Of a stretch of DNA of 64,000 bases, positions 15,623 through 25,571 are shown one piece after another. A program made the translations under genes and the position numbers. Source of the stretch: Photobacterium indicum (lineage in GTDB: Bacteria > Pseudomonadota > Gammaproteobacteria > Enterobacterales > Vibrionaceae); assembly GCF_003026215.1 (NCBI RefSeq), contig NZ_PYOC01000001.1:1054001-1118000 (forward strand), in the 5' to 3' direction. Every line of letters begins with the position of its first letter. The first letter of the stretch is position 1. The notes beneath the pieces are model-generated. The model saw only the letters and a list, made by a program, of their open reading frames with translations. It did not search any database and was not told the origin of the DNA.

Positions 15623-17263
15623 ATGACTAAAGATAATAAGTTGAAAACTCAAAAGTTAACAATCTATCTGGCAAAGAAAAAAGATGCCAAAGATAGTTCA
15701 CTTATTGAAGTCTCAAAGTCAGAACCAGCTAAAGAACTGAAGATAGAAAACGCAGTATGCCGACTTTATATTAAAACTCAGAAAGAGAGCTCACCTCCGT
15801 GGTCAAGCTTGTTGATTGAGTCAGGTCAAGTAACAAAAGAAGAACTTGGATTCAGTAAAGGAACTGGCGCAGCTTTAATAATAACTGTACCAGAAGCAAC
15901 TTTTATTATTACGTTTGGTCAAGGTTTCCATCTGCTTAACGCAGAAGCTATTGAAAGAGATTTTGGTTTGCGTGTAGCACTAAATTCTATTGCACCCAGT
16001 GACATTCATAGTTTAGATAAGGCGACAGATGAGAAAACGCCACTTAATTCACGAACACAGAGTGGTATAGGTGTCGATATATTTGATTTGCTAATTGACC
16101 CTGAACGAGATTTACTTTATGCAATTACGGGAAAAAGCGCAGTAAAAGAGTTTGGTAAAGCAGTAACTGGAAGGGATTCACTACAAATTAGTGTTCCAGT
16201 AGACTTACAAGGCATTCCGGATTTACTCAGAAAAGCTTTAGTTCAATACAATCAAAAGCTGTCTTCTGACTTTAAGTGGGTCGATAATATTAGAAGGATC
16301 AAAGATCCAGAATTAAATGAAGATCTTGATATCGAGTTGGTTAAAAGAATCAAAGCTAATAACTTATCTAAAATTTGGTTAGCAGAGCCAGAAATAGTTG
16401 ACTACGAAAAAATTGATGGGTATACATTTGATAGCACGATTAAATCTGCTAGATATCAATTTCTGTCATTAGATAGACTTATATCGTGGCTCGCTAATGG
16501 ATCCAAAGCCTATACGATCGACAATATAAAAAATAGCTCGATCTATTGCAGAGACCTTAACCATGAAATATATACTTCATGGAGTGCATATAGATGTCTA
16601 AATGCTGAAGTAGATCTCTTAGGAAAGCTTTATATTTTACGAAATGGTATTTGGTATAAATTAGATGCTAATTTTGTGTCAACTATTGATCTTGAAATTT
16701 CAAAAATTCCGAAAACTACGTTCCAATTACCTGATTTTAACCATGCAAATGAAGGTGATTACAATGAATATGTTTGCAAGAGTGATGTATCCTTCTCTTT
16801 GATGGATAAAAAAATGATTCCATTAGGTAATGGAAAAAGCACAGTTGAGTTCTGTGATTTAATAAAAGATAGTACTCATTTAATACATGTTAAAAAATAT
16901 ACTGGCTCAAGTACTCTTAGTCATCTTTTTTCTCAAGGATTGGTGGCAGCAGAAGCATTTCGTAAAAGTGAAAAATTCAGAGATGAATTAAATTTAAAGT
17001 TACCTAAAAAATTGAAGTTGGCTGATACAACAATTGAACCTAACCCTGCAAATTACGAAATCGTATATGCGATTTATGCTGATAAACAATTACCTGATGA
17101 ATTACCATTTTTTTCGAAAATAACATTGAAAAATGCTTATCAAAATTTAAGAGCAATGAGCTATAAAGTATCTATTGCAAAAATTGATATACATAATAAT
17201 GTTAAACAACTCGGTAAACTTAAGGCACAAAAAAAGAGAGCAAACAAGAAGAAAGCAGCTTAA
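15623..17263 (+). CDS. TIGR04141/DUF6119 family sporadically distributed protein
   Basis: A 546-residue protein that matches the DUF6119 (TIGR04141) pattern. It has an N-terminal LTIYLAKKKDAKDSSLIEV, the ITFGQGFHLLNAEAIERDFG block at about residues 105-125, LNSIAPSDIHSLDK, and the FDLLIDPERDLLYAITGK and KIWLAEPEIVDYEKIDGY blocks. The family is patchily distributed, often found in defence islands, and its biochemistry is unknown to me. The lysine-rich tail (KAQKKRANKKKAA) may bind nucleic acid. A leader of 110 bases separates it from the preceding attC, longer than usual, and may hold its own promoter. It is one of the largest genes in the array. Confidence 0.9.
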   Translation: MTKDNKLKTQKLTIYLAKKKDAKDSSLIEVSKSEPAKELKIENAVCRLYIKTQKESSPPWSSLLIESGQVTKEELGFSKGTGAALIITVPEATFIITFGQGFHLLNAEAIERDFGLRVALNSIAPSDIHSLDKATDEKTPLNSRTQSGIGVDIFDLLIDPERDLLYAITGKSAVKEFGKAVTGRDSLQISVPVDLQGIPDLLRKALVQYNQKLSSDFKWVDNIRRIKDPELNEDLDIELVKRIKANNLSKIWLAEPEIVDYEKIDGYTFDSTIKSARYQFLSLDRLISWLANGSKAYTIDNIKNSSIYCRDLNHEIYTSWSAYRCLNAEVDLLGKLYILRNGIWYKLDANFVSTIDLEISKIPKTTFQLPDFNHANEGDYNEYVCKSDVSFSLMDKKMIPLGNGKSTVEFCDLIKDSTHLIHVKKYTGSSTLSHLFSQGLVAAEAFRKSEKFRDELNLKLPKKLKLADTTIEPNPANYEIVYAIYADKQLPDELPFFSKITLKNAYQNLRAMSYKVSIAKIDIHNNVKQLGKLKAQKKRANKKKAA

Positions 17264-17285
17264 TTAATTCAGCTATCATCACACT

Positions 17286-17385
17286 TAACAAAAGAATCAA
17301 GGTGATGCTTTACACTCCGCATTTTAGGTAAGGAGTTCACTGCGCTTGGCAAGTTAAGTGGACGCACACCTTATTCTAGGCGTTA
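17286..17385 (+). other. attC site 20
   Basis: TAACAAAAGAATCAAGGTGA to TTCTAGGCGTTA, 100 bases. Confidence 0.92.
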
Positions 17386-17407
17386 TAAAGCAAAAGGAAG
17401 TTTAACT

Positions 17408-17803
17408 ATGTTGAAGCAAGTAGGGAAAACCCATATTCAATCGAAACATAAAGCAACCTGTCATTGTGGATCTGTTGAGCTTGAATTCTTGTTACCAAAT
17501 GGCATTGAAAACCCTAGACGTTGTGACTGTTCAATTTGTCGTAGGAAAGGTGCAATTGTCGGCTCAGTGAATCTCGATGGTATTAGTATCATTAAAGGTA
17601 ATGAGTTTCTCAAGTTATACCAGTTTAATACCGGCACAGCGAAACATTACTTCTGCTCGAACTGTGGTATCTATACTCATCATCAACGTCGTTCTAATCC
17701 GCATGAATATGGATTTAATATTGGCTGTTTAGAAGGTGTAAATCCTTTCGATTTAGGTGATGTTGTAACTAATGACGGGGATAATCACCCAGCCGATAGG
17801 TAG
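17408..17803 (+). CDS. GFA/CENP-V-fold zinc protein
   Basis: A 131-residue protein of the GFA (glutathione-dependent formaldehyde-activating enzyme-like) family. The zinc ligands are visible: TCHCGSVELEF near residues 18-28, RRCDCSICRRKG near 44-55 and YFCSNCGIYTHH near 78-89. Despite the name, most members have no proven glutathione or formaldehyde activity. AAGGA precedes the ATG. Single-gene cassette. A second, divergent GFA protein lies at 28971, outside the array. Confidence 0.92.
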   Translation: MLKQVGKTHIQSKHKATCHCGSVELEFLLPNGIENPRRCDCSICRRKGAIVGSVNLDGISIIKGNEFLKLYQFNTGTAKHYFCSNCGIYTHHQRRSNPHEYGFNIGCLEGVNPFDLGDVVTNDGDNHPADR

Positions 17804-17808
17804 CTTTA

Positions 17809-17907
17809 TAACAAAGCAATCAAGGTGACCCGTTTTACTCCGCATTTTTGGTATGAAGTTTAATGTGCTTTGTTAATTCTGCGCGGGGCACCTTATTGCA
17901 GGCGTTA
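17809..17907 (+). other. attC site 21
   Basis: TAACAAAGCAATCAAGGTGA to TTGCAGGCGTTA, 99 bases. Confidence 0.92.
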
Positions 17908-18041
17908 CCCGACTTGGTTAAGTTCTTTTTGTGTACTTTACTCCGCGATCGCTGTGAACTGGTCAATTTTAGTGAAATCTGTATGCAGTTAGAATCGTTC
18001 GTCGTTCATAGCGGCTTCTTATTTTTAAACGTCTCAACGAC

Positions 18042-18275
18042 TTGCGTGAATGTTCGCTGATAACTGCGCCAACTTATCTATTTGGTTTTAACCATGGTTC
18101 GGCCGTGGCGGTTGATGCTCTGCGTACTTACCAGTTCTTAAATTTCTCAGCCATTACCGCACCATTATCGAGGATAGCCGCTTTCAATAATGTAGTCGGT
18201 TCGCTGGCAGGGAAGTGGTTACATTTTTGTGGTTGCCGCAAGCAGTCAAATTGTGCGCGATGTTCGCGGCTTTAG
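18042..18275 (+). CDS. Doubtful small protein in multicopy cassette
   Basis: A frame of 77 codons starting at TTG. The main support is that copy 3 of the cassette (about 19850-20048) keeps the same frame over about 65 codons, sharing SLITAPT, NHGSAVAV, QFLNFSAI and AGKWLHF. Against it are the weak start, no Shine-Dalgarno, and a frame broken in copy 1. A structural DNA or RNA role is equally possible. Confidence 0.25.
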   Translation: MRECSLITAPTYLFGFNHGSAVAVDALRTYQFLNFSAITAPLSRIAAFNNVVGSLAGKWLHFCGCRKQSNCARCSRL

Positions 18276-18511
18276 TTTTGGCTGCGTTGTTATCAATTTC
18301 ATCGCAAATGTAAGGTGCGGCTTCACTAGATAAACCATAGTGCTAACTTCATCGTAGCCGCTATTTTGTAGGTAAATGCGCAGTAATTTTCGTGGTTATA
18401 GTTTTGAATTTGTCAGCCTTGAGTGGGGTGTTTGTCGCGCTTAATCAGCGCCATTTTTAATTGCACTTCATCATGGCAGGCAAGCTGCTTAAACCAAGTC
18501 GAACGGCCGGG

Positions 18512-18612
18512 TAACAAAGGCATTAAGGTGACGCCTGACACTCGGCGGTTTTGGTTTGAAGTGTAATTGGTTTAGTAAGTAATGCGTTGGCGCACCTTAT
18601 GCCAAGGCGTTA
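18512..18612 (+). other. attC site 22
   Basis: TAACAAAGGCATTAAGGTGA to TGCCAAGGCGTTA, 101 bases. Confidence 0.92.
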
Positions 18613-18649
18613 GGCACTACAAAGAAGTAATCTCAGGATAGATATATAT

Positions 18650-19609
18650 ATGTCAACAAAAAACAAAGATTATTATTTAAATAAAATTAAATTACTAGAA
18701 AGTGGTAATTTACCTCCAATCGATGCTGAAAGGATTTTAGGTGATGTTATTACCCCTTTACTCAACGAAGAAGGGTATGAAATAAAAGCAACACCTATGA
18801 GGAATGATGGTGGTGTTGATTTCATTGGAAGTAAAAACCAAGAAAAAATCGCAATCGAGTACAAACATTATAAAGGTCCCGTTGGAGCGGAAGCGGTAAG
18901 AAACCTTATAGGTGCAAGTGTTCTTAATAACTTTGATCGAACTATTCTTGTAACTAATTCTAGGTTTTCTAATGCAGCATTACAGTCAGCGCAGAAGAAT
19001 TTACCGTTTAAGTTGGAATTAATCGATGTTGATTCATTACGATCTTGGATAGACCGTGTTGAAAAAACTGAAGATTATGACTTAAATCTTGTAAATATTC
19101 TTCGTAGAGACCTAAGTGATAAACTAGCTAGGTGTATTGCAGAAAATCCTAGATACCTAGACGACATTGAGTGGCGGGAATTGGAGCGTGTTGTTCAACA
19201 TACATTTGAAGAATTAGGTTTTTCTTCAGAAGTTACTCCTGGAAGTAAAGATGGCGGAAAAGATGTAATACTTAAGTGTAAAGTTAATAATGAAGAACAC
19301 ACTTATTATGTAGAGCTTAAGCATTGGCGTTCGGGACAAAAAGTTGGGGGTGTTGCATTAAAGGAGTTTCTTCAAGTAGTAATAAATGAAGAGGTTAACG
19401 GTGGGTTATTTTTATCTTCCTATGGATATTGTGCTAATGCATTTGAAATGCTAACCGAAATTCATCGCCAACCTTTAAGAATTGGTGGGCAAGAGAAGAT
19501 ATATTCACTCTGTAAACAATATGTAATGTCTAAGGCGGGGATTTGGTCGCAGACAGATAGTCTGATAGATACATTATATGAAAACACAACCCTCCCCCAA
19601 AGTGCCTAA
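18650..19609 (+). CDS. Tandem Mrr-type restriction endonuclease-like protein
   Basis: A 319-residue protein with two PD-(D/E)xK nuclease-like domains in a row. Domain 1 has NDGGVDFIG (Asp57) and IAIEYKHYKG (Glu70-x-Lys72); domain 2 has SKDGGKDVIL (Asp205) and YYVELKHWRSG (Glu222-x-Lys224). Both carry the Mrr_cat-like pattern with a following helix (AEAVRNLIGA and GVALKEFLQV). All catalytic residues look present in both. Mrr-type enzymes cut modified or foreign DNA. There is no methylase in the cassette, which fits a type IV-like enzyme or a defence effector. The TAA stop is the start of the attC. Confidence 0.85.
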   Translation: MSTKNKDYYLNKIKLLESGNLPPIDAERILGDVITPLLNEEGYEIKATPMRNDGGVDFIGSKNQEKIAIEYKHYKGPVGAEAVRNLIGASVLNNFDRTILVTNSRFSNAALQSAQKNLPFKLELIDVDSLRSWIDRVEKTEDYDLNLVNILRRDLSDKLARCIAENPRYLDDIEWRELERVVQHTFEELGFSSEVTPGSKDGGKDVILKCKVNNEEHTYYVELKHWRSGQKVGGVALKEFLQVVINEEVNGGLFLSSYGYCANAFEMLTEIHRQPLRIGGQEKIYSLCKQYVMSKAGIWSQTDSLIDTLYENTTLPQSA

Positions 19610-19705
19610 CAAGGCAATCAAGGTGACCCGTTACACTCGGCGGTTTTGATATGAGGTTCGGTGCGCTTTGCTGGTTTTGCGAGGGGCACCTTATTGCAGG
19701 CGTTA
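19607..19705 (+). other. attC site 23
   Basis: TAACAAGGCAATCAAGGTGA to TTGCAGGCGTTA, 99 bases. Confidence 0.92.
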
Positions 19706-20409
19706 CCCGACTTGGTTGAGTTCTTTTTGCTTACCTAACTCCGCTGTCGTTGTGCGTTGGTCAATTCCAGATAAATTCGTATGTAGTAAGAATCATTCGT
19801 CGTTTGTAGCGGCTTCTTATTTTAAAACGTCTCAACGACTTACGTGAATGTTCGCTGATAACCGCGCCAACTTCTGTACTTTGTATTAACCATGGTTCGG
19901 CCGTGGCGGTTGCGACTCCGTGTACTCACCAGTTCTTAAACTTCTCAGCTATTGCCGCACCATTATCGAGGATAGCCGCTTTCAATAATGCGGTCGGTGC
20001 GTTGGCTGGGAAGTGGTTACATTTTGGTGGTTGTCGTAAACAGTAGAATTGCGGGCGATGTTCGCGGCTTTAGTTTGGCTGCGTTGTTATCAATTTCATC
20101 GCAAATGTAAGGTGTGGCTTCATTAGGTAAACCATAGTGCTAACTTCATCGTTGCCGCTACTTTGTGGGTAAACGCGCAGTAATTTTCGTGGTTATAGTT
20201 TTGAATTTGTCAGCCTTGAGTTGGGTGTTTGTCGCGCTTAATCAGCGTACTTTTTCATTTCACTTCATCATGGCAGGCAAGCTGCTTTAGCCAAGTCGAA
20301 CGGCCGGGTAACAAAGGCATTAATGTGACGCTTAACACTTGGCGGTTTTGGTTGGAAGTGTATTTGGTTTTGTAAGTATGGCGTAAGCGCACCTTATGCC
20401 AAGGCGTTA
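19706..20409 (+). repeat. Multicopy ~700-bp cassette, copy 3
   Basis: Third copy of the CCCGACTTGGTT cassette, with CCAAGTCGAACGGCCGGG just before attC site 24. It keeps the small open frame of copy 2 up to a TAG near 20045. The copies differ by substitutions and small gaps spread over their whole length, so they are not a very recent duplication. Confidence 0.75.
20309..20409 (+). other. attC site 24
   Basis: TAACAAAGGCATTAATGTGA to TGCCAAGGCGTTA, 101 bases. Confidence 0.92.
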
Positions 20410-20871
20410 TACGAACTCTGAGAATGCAGTTTTTTGGTTCAGTCCAGCGATTGAGCCATTAGTTTTTTAGGTGTGAAAGTAGGGTGGTTTTCCTTTTTCT
20501 TTGTTGCCTTTTGGTGTTCGTTTCGTCAGGTTCGGCATTGAACTATTATTGCCCCAAATTCAGGCGTTTCAGAGGCTAATTCACGCTTCAATTGTTCTTT
20601 GGTTATGCCTCATTTTAGCCTGCATCAGTGTTTTCCTCTCAGCATTTTCAATCCCAATTGTAGTTAGGATATTTGGTTTATCAGTTCCAAACTTGCTGAA
20701 ACCAAGTCGTAGAAATGGTGTTAGAAAAAAGGATTGTTTCGTTTCACAGTTATTGTTGTTGATTGGATGTTTTGCTCGCTTAATTGAGCTAGTCTAATTA
20801 AACTTAGTTTACAGTAAATCTTGGTAAATCAGTTCTTTACCAAGTTAATCGGAGCGAAAGCAAGGCTCGTA
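20410..20871 (+). other. Cassette with no convincing gene
   Basis: A frame of 98 codons from TTG 20501 to 20797 has one hydrophobic stretch (SIVLWLCLILACISVFLSAF) but no ribosome site and unusual codon use. It might be a small membrane protein, but I do not score it as a gene. Nothing else is seen. Confidence 0.5.
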
Positions 20872-20971
20872 TAACAAAGCAATCAACACGATGCTATTAC
20901 ACTCGGCATTCGTGGTTTGGAGTATAATTGGTTTTGTAAGTCGGTCTTTCGCACGTGTTATTGCGGCGTTA
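20872..20971 (+). other. attC site 25
   Basis: TAACAAAGCAATCAACACGA to ATTGCGGCGTTA, 100 bases; arms CAACACGATGC and GCACGTGTTATTG pair. Confidence 0.9.
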
Positions 20972-21045
20972 TGTTTTATCACTAAAATCATTTAAATCAA
21001 TGAGTAGTGTCTGGATATGCATCATGATACTATAGGTTGTATCAA

Positions 21046-21750
21046 ATGAAGTATGCGGGTTTGGCTGTGACAACAGTAGCACATAAAAACGAGCACATAG
21101 GTGCCGATAAAAGACGCACAACTATTAAAGATTGCGGTACTGTCGAATTTAACGATAATGTTACTAAGGTGTTTAAGTTCGGTAGCATTGAGTGGGGGCA
21201 AGCAGGTATGGTTGGTTTAACCGAACTACTCGCTTTACACTTGCAAGGCTTAAATGTTAAAAACGAAATTAGAGCTTTTTGTATGTGGTGTGACGCACAA
21301 AAAGTTGATTCAGAACGCGTTGTCGGACAAGTATTAGTCTACAATGACGGTAAAAGATTTATATTGCAGGCAGGCGCAGAATTGCTAAAATCCGGCACTA
21401 CTATCGAAAGTGCTGATATCCCGCTACCATATTTTTCAATTGGTTCTGGGGCAGAGCATGCATTTCCTGTCTTACTAAGAGATGGCAACATTGATGAAGC
21501 GATTCAAGAAGCTATGAAACACGATAAAGGAACTGGAGGAGGAATTGATATGGCGCATGAGCAAAAAGACAGAAATAATGTTGTAACGCTACCTCAACCA
21601 AAGGAAGTTGCTGAAGCGTTAAAAAATGATGGATACCTTGATTCAGACGGAAATTTTACCAAAAAATCTTTGGGATATACGTCGACAAAGTTACTTGATC
21701 TCAATGCGTTAGCTAAAATGGGTTTGGTTAACAACGTTTCAAGTATCTAA
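21046..21750 (+). CDS. Proteasome/HslV-like Ntn-hydrolase
   Basis: A 234-residue protein starting at ATG 21046. After eight residues comes TTVAHKNEHIGADKRRT, which resembles the start of HslV and 20S beta subunits: Thr9 or Thr10 as N-terminal nucleophile after a short propeptide, and Asp21 as the conserved aspartate. VFKFG may supply the lysine, and GSGAEHAFPVLLRDGNIDEA then HDKGTGGGIDMA match the late GSG and TGG elements. Phage and bacterial relatives occur as single proteins of unknown substrate. The last 50 residues form an extension I cannot assign. No HslU-like ATPase is nearby. A strong terminator follows. Confidence 0.75.
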   Translation: MKYAGLAVTTVAHKNEHIGADKRRTTIKDCGTVEFNDNVTKVFKFGSIEWGQAGMVGLTELLALHLQGLNVKNEIRAFCMWCDAQKVDSERVVGQVLVYNDGKRFILQAGAELLKSGTTIESADIPLPYFSIGSGAEHAFPVLLRDGNIDEAIQEAMKHDKGTGGGIDMAHEQKDRNNVVTLPQPKEVAEALKNDGYLDSDGNFTKKSLGYTSTKLLDLNALAKMGLVNNVSSI

Positions 21751-21770
21751 AGTTGTTTTGAATTGATTCA

Positions 21771-21797
21771 AAAAGCACCTATCTAGGTGCTTTTTTT
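21771..21797 (+). terminator. Rho-independent terminator after the Ntn-hydrolase gene
   Basis: AAGCACCT-ATCT-AGGTGCTT followed by seven T, with A-rich DNA upstream, so it may work in both directions. It is unusual within a cassette array and would stop read-through into the IS cluster. Confidence 0.85.
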
Positions 21798-21823
21798 GTA
21801 GCTAACGAAAACATAACAGATAA

Positions 21824-21853
21824 GGATATGTGTCGCGAAGCCGACACCTATCC
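21824..21853. repeat. Hairpin beside IS91-like transposase
   Basis: An 11-base-pair stem with one mismatch or bulge and a CGAAGC loop. It lies about 200 bases beyond the transposase stop, where IS91-family elements carry the hairpin of their oriIS end. The role is inferred. Confidence 0.5.
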
Positions 21854-22051
21854 GAAGTGTTGAACAAGCCCGAGCTACCTTATATAGGGAAATATTACGA
21901 AGAAGTGGAAGGGTGATTGCAGATAAGCGGTTATCTTGAAGCGAGCACCGACCTTGGCTCAGGGCCAATAAATATAATTGACTGATTTTAATATTTAATT
22001 ATGATTATCTCCCAAGTAAAAGCTAAACCATTATCCTTATATAACGCTATT

Positions 22052-23050
22052 TCATCTCGGTCGAAATACACCAAGACACCGCATTAAATGGTGACAACAA
22101 GGACAAAAGTAATCCGCTTTTCGGCTGATGGGTTTATCTTCCAGTGCTGGCAACGTCAGTTGCCCAGCAATCATAAAGGCGAATTGTATTTGTTGAAGTT
22201 GATGTTTTGAGTGACCACGAAGTAAACCATAATCTCGTACACGTCTTAACCCCTTAGGTAATACATGCTGCAATATCAGCCAGAGAAATCTCACGACAGG
22301 TAATGTTCGAGTTTGATACGTTTTCGTCTGGCTATCCAAATAACGAAAAGTGATATTCCCGTTGTCTTCATAAAGAATATCGTTATCGGCTAATACGCCA
22401 CGGTATAGGTATTTAGATAAATACAACAAAGCTGATTTTCCCCGCCCAACATGACGACAATCCACAACCCATTTGGGGGGTAGCTGACGAGGTATCGTCA
22501 ATTTTAGTGTGTCAGTGATATGGCTGAGTAAACGTGCTCGCCACACGTTAGCCAAAGCAAACGCGTTGAATAAATACTGATTTTTACAGTGTATCCATTG
22601 CCGTTTATTGGTATCAAAACCGCCGCCAGTGACCACCATATGAATATGCGGGTGTAAATCTCGGCGTCGATTATGGGTATGAAGCACCGACGTAAATCCG
22701 ATAGTCTCACCCATGCTCTTAGCACGATCCGCAAAGTCTTTTATTATTGAGGCGCTGACCGTAAACATCGCTTGGTAAATCTGTTTGGGAAAGCCTTTCG
22801 CTAAGGGGCGAAGCTCAGCGGGTAAGGTAAACGTCACCATAAAGTAGTCGATGGGTAAGAGCTTACGTTGTTGTTTTTCAAGCCAATCAAACGTGGTTCG
22901 GTGCTGGCAATGCCACTGGCTATAACCGTTTTGTTCGGTGTGGCAGGTAAGCATAGCGTGAATCGCCAAGCGAATATCAGACGTCATCGTTGAAGAATAT
23001 GTTGCCATCAACTCATCAAGATGGTCGTATAAAAGCGATTGGAACATCAT
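22052..23050 (-). CDS. IS91-family Y2 transposase
   Basis: A 332-residue rolling-circle transposase. The HUH motif is LHPHIHMVVTGGG, the double-tyrosine region is ALLYLSKYLYRGV, and the TFTLPAELRPLA block is typical of the family. The N-terminal zinc-finger region of usual members (several Cys pairs) is much reduced: only CHTEQNGYSQWHCQH remains, so the protein is shorter than the usual length of about 390 residues. This may be a subgroup feature or a deletion. I start it at ATG 23050; a GTG 15 bases earlier is also in frame. Confidence 0.9.
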   Translation of the reverse strand: MMFQSLLYDHLDELMATYSSTMTSDIRLAIHAMLTCHTEQNGYSQWHCQHRTTFDWLEKQQRKLLPIDYFMVTFTLPAELRPLAKGFPKQIYQAMFTVSASIIKDFADRAKSMGETIGFTSVLHTHNRRRDLHPHIHMVVTGGGFDTNKRQWIHCKNQYLFNAFALANVWRARLLSHITDTLKLTIPRQLPPKWVVDCRHVGRGKSALLYLSKYLYRGVLADNDILYEDNGNITFRYLDSQTKTYQTRTLPVVRFLWLILQHVLPKGLRRVRDYGLLRGHSKHQLQQIQFAFMIAGQLTLPALEDKPISRKADYFCPCCHHLMRCLGVFRPR

Positions 23051-23141
23051 ACTTTCATCTCCCACATGAGGGTTAACTCGTTAGCGAGTTGGTTAATCGC
23101 CTGTGAGGTGTTTTTACGTGATATCTCGGTGAGGTGATGTA

Positions 23142-24457
23142 ATGGACGCCTCAGCACCCAAGTTTCGCAGCATATACCAAACTTGAAGCTGATAAATAAA
23201 TTCAGGGGGCTTTCATTATGGACATCAAAATTGTAGGTATCGACTTAGCAAAGAGTGTTTTTCAAATTTGTGTTTGTCTTGTCGACAATTCCATTAAGAG
23301 TAATCAAAAAGTCAGGCGAAATAAGCTATTAGATAAAATCAGACAGTTTCCTAAAGGCACTTTAATTGCGATGGAAGCCTGCGGTACTTCTCATTACTGG
23401 GGGCGTCAATTTCAAGAGTTGGGTTACCAAGTTCAGTTAATTCCAGCTCAACATGTAAAGCCATTTGTATCAAATCAAAAGAATGATGCAAACGATGCAC
23501 TAGCAATATGTGAAGCTGCCTTCAGGCCAAACATTCACAGAGTTCCAGTAAAAACAATTGAACAACAAGATATTAAAGCATTACGCTGTGTACGCAGTCG
23601 TTTAGTGCAAAATCGAACCGCCATCGTTAATCAAACCCGAAGCCTAGCTGGGGAATATGGCGTTATTTTTTCAGTGGGTAGGTTGAAACTACAAGCTTCA
23701 CTTATGGACGCTTTGGAAGATGGTGATAATGGGCTTTCTCATACCCTTCGTAATCTCCTTAAAACTTTATATGATGACATGTGTGCTTTAAATGAACGGA
23801 TTGAGCAGATTGACCGTGATATTAAAGCCTTATGTCAAACCCAGCCTCGTTATGATGCTTTGCTTTCAATCCCTGGTTTTGGGCCTATCGTGACAGCTAG
23901 CTTTATGAGTGAATTAGGTTCAGGCCACCAATTCAAAAACGGACGGCAATTATCTGCATGGTGCGGGTTAGTACCATCTCAATCAAGTTCAGGTGGTAAA
24001 GTTCGTTTAGGATCGATAACGAAAAACGGTAGTTCTGAATTGCGCGTTTTACTCATTCATGGAGCAAGAGCTGTCGGTCGTTTTGCAAACAAACGAGATG
24101 ATAAACTTGGACAATGGTTTAATGCTCTTGCACTCAGACAGGGAAGGCATAAAGCTGTCGTAGCACTAGCAAATAAATTAGCGCGTATAGCATGGAAAAT
24201 ACTGACTGGTAACAATAGCTTTGATGTTAATAAAGCATTTTCGTAAGGTGATAAATCAAGAGTTTACACGCACTGATGAATAAACGGTCAACCGTACCTA
24301 TTGGAGCCTGACTTGACCAAGGCATTTAATGCCGATGTAGTGATAAGGAAATAGGTTTCGGATTTACATCATGGCGCTGGCAAAAAGCCTATTAAGACGC
24401 CGAATATATGGTAGTGAGCCAATCATTCATAAGTGTTGTAAAAGCTGAGGCGTCCAT
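23142..24457 (+). mobile_element. IS110/IS1111-like insertion sequence
   Basis: A 1.3-kb element with inverted repeats ATGGACGCCTCAGC (23142-23155) and GCTGAGGCGTCCAT (24444-24457). It cuts into the upstream part of the IS91-like element and abuts an IS3-like remnant. It is distinct from the attC-targeted element at 13151, though the tips (ATGGAC) are alike. Confidence 0.85.
23218..24246 (+). CDS. IS110/IS1111-family transposase
   Basis: A 342-residue DEDD transposase. The RuvC-like N-terminal domain shows IVGIDLAKSVFQICV, AMEACGTSHYWGRQF and KNDANDALAI, and the C-terminal domain shows SIPGFGPIVTASFMSELG and SAWCGLVPSQSSSGGKVRLG. The frame is intact with a GGGGG ribosome site before the ATG. 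The two IS110-like genes in this window differ clearly from each other, so they are separate arrivals. Confidence 0.95.
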   Translation: MDIKIVGIDLAKSVFQICVCLVDNSIKSNQKVRRNKLLDKIRQFPKGTLIAMEACGTSHYWGRQFQELGYQVQLIPAQHVKPFVSNQKNDANDALAICEAAFRPNIHRVPVKTIEQQDIKALRCVRSRLVQNRTAIVNQTRSLAGEYGVIFSVGRLKLQASLMDALEDGDNGLSHTLRNLLKTLYDDMCALNERIEQIDRDIKALCQTQPRYDALLSIPGFGPIVTASFMSELGSGHQFKNGRQLSAWCGLVPSQSSSGGKVRLGSITKNGSSELRVLLIHGARAVGRFANKRDDKLGQWFNALALRQGRHKAVVALANKLARIAWKILTGNNSFDVNKAFS

Positions 24458-24463
24458 ATATGG

Positions 24464-25568
<1,105 letters not shown>

Positions 25569-25571
25569 AAC

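Larger units (their letters stand above)
17908..18612 (+). repeat. Multicopy ~700-bp cassette, copy 2
   Basis: Related to 7132-7833 and 19706-20409, with the same CCCGACTTGGTT start and AACCAAGTCG-AACGGCCGGG end. A frame from TTG 18042 to 18275 encodes 77 residues (core NHGSAVAVDALRTYQFLNFS, then APLSRIAAFNN and LAGKWLHF). The same frame is open in copy 3 with substitutions but is broken in copy 1. No good ribosome site precedes it, so I give it as possibly coding only. Confidence 0.75.
21800..23141 (-). mobile_element. IS91-like element, probably truncated
   Basis: Holds a Y2/HUH transposase gene on the minus strand. Its downstream side has a hairpin at 21824-21853 (GGATA-GTGTCG arms with CGACAC-TATCC), which could be the replication terminus or origin of a rolling-circle IS. 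On the upstream side, an open frame at about 23046-23141 on the minus strand (ending in SRKNTSQAINQLANELT) is the tail of another protein and is cut by the next IS. The ends are approximate. Confidence 0.65.

Noticed and set aside
20501..20797. Possible small membrane protein
   Set aside because: TTG start, no Shine-Dalgarno and no homologue I recognise; kept only as a note in the cassette entry.
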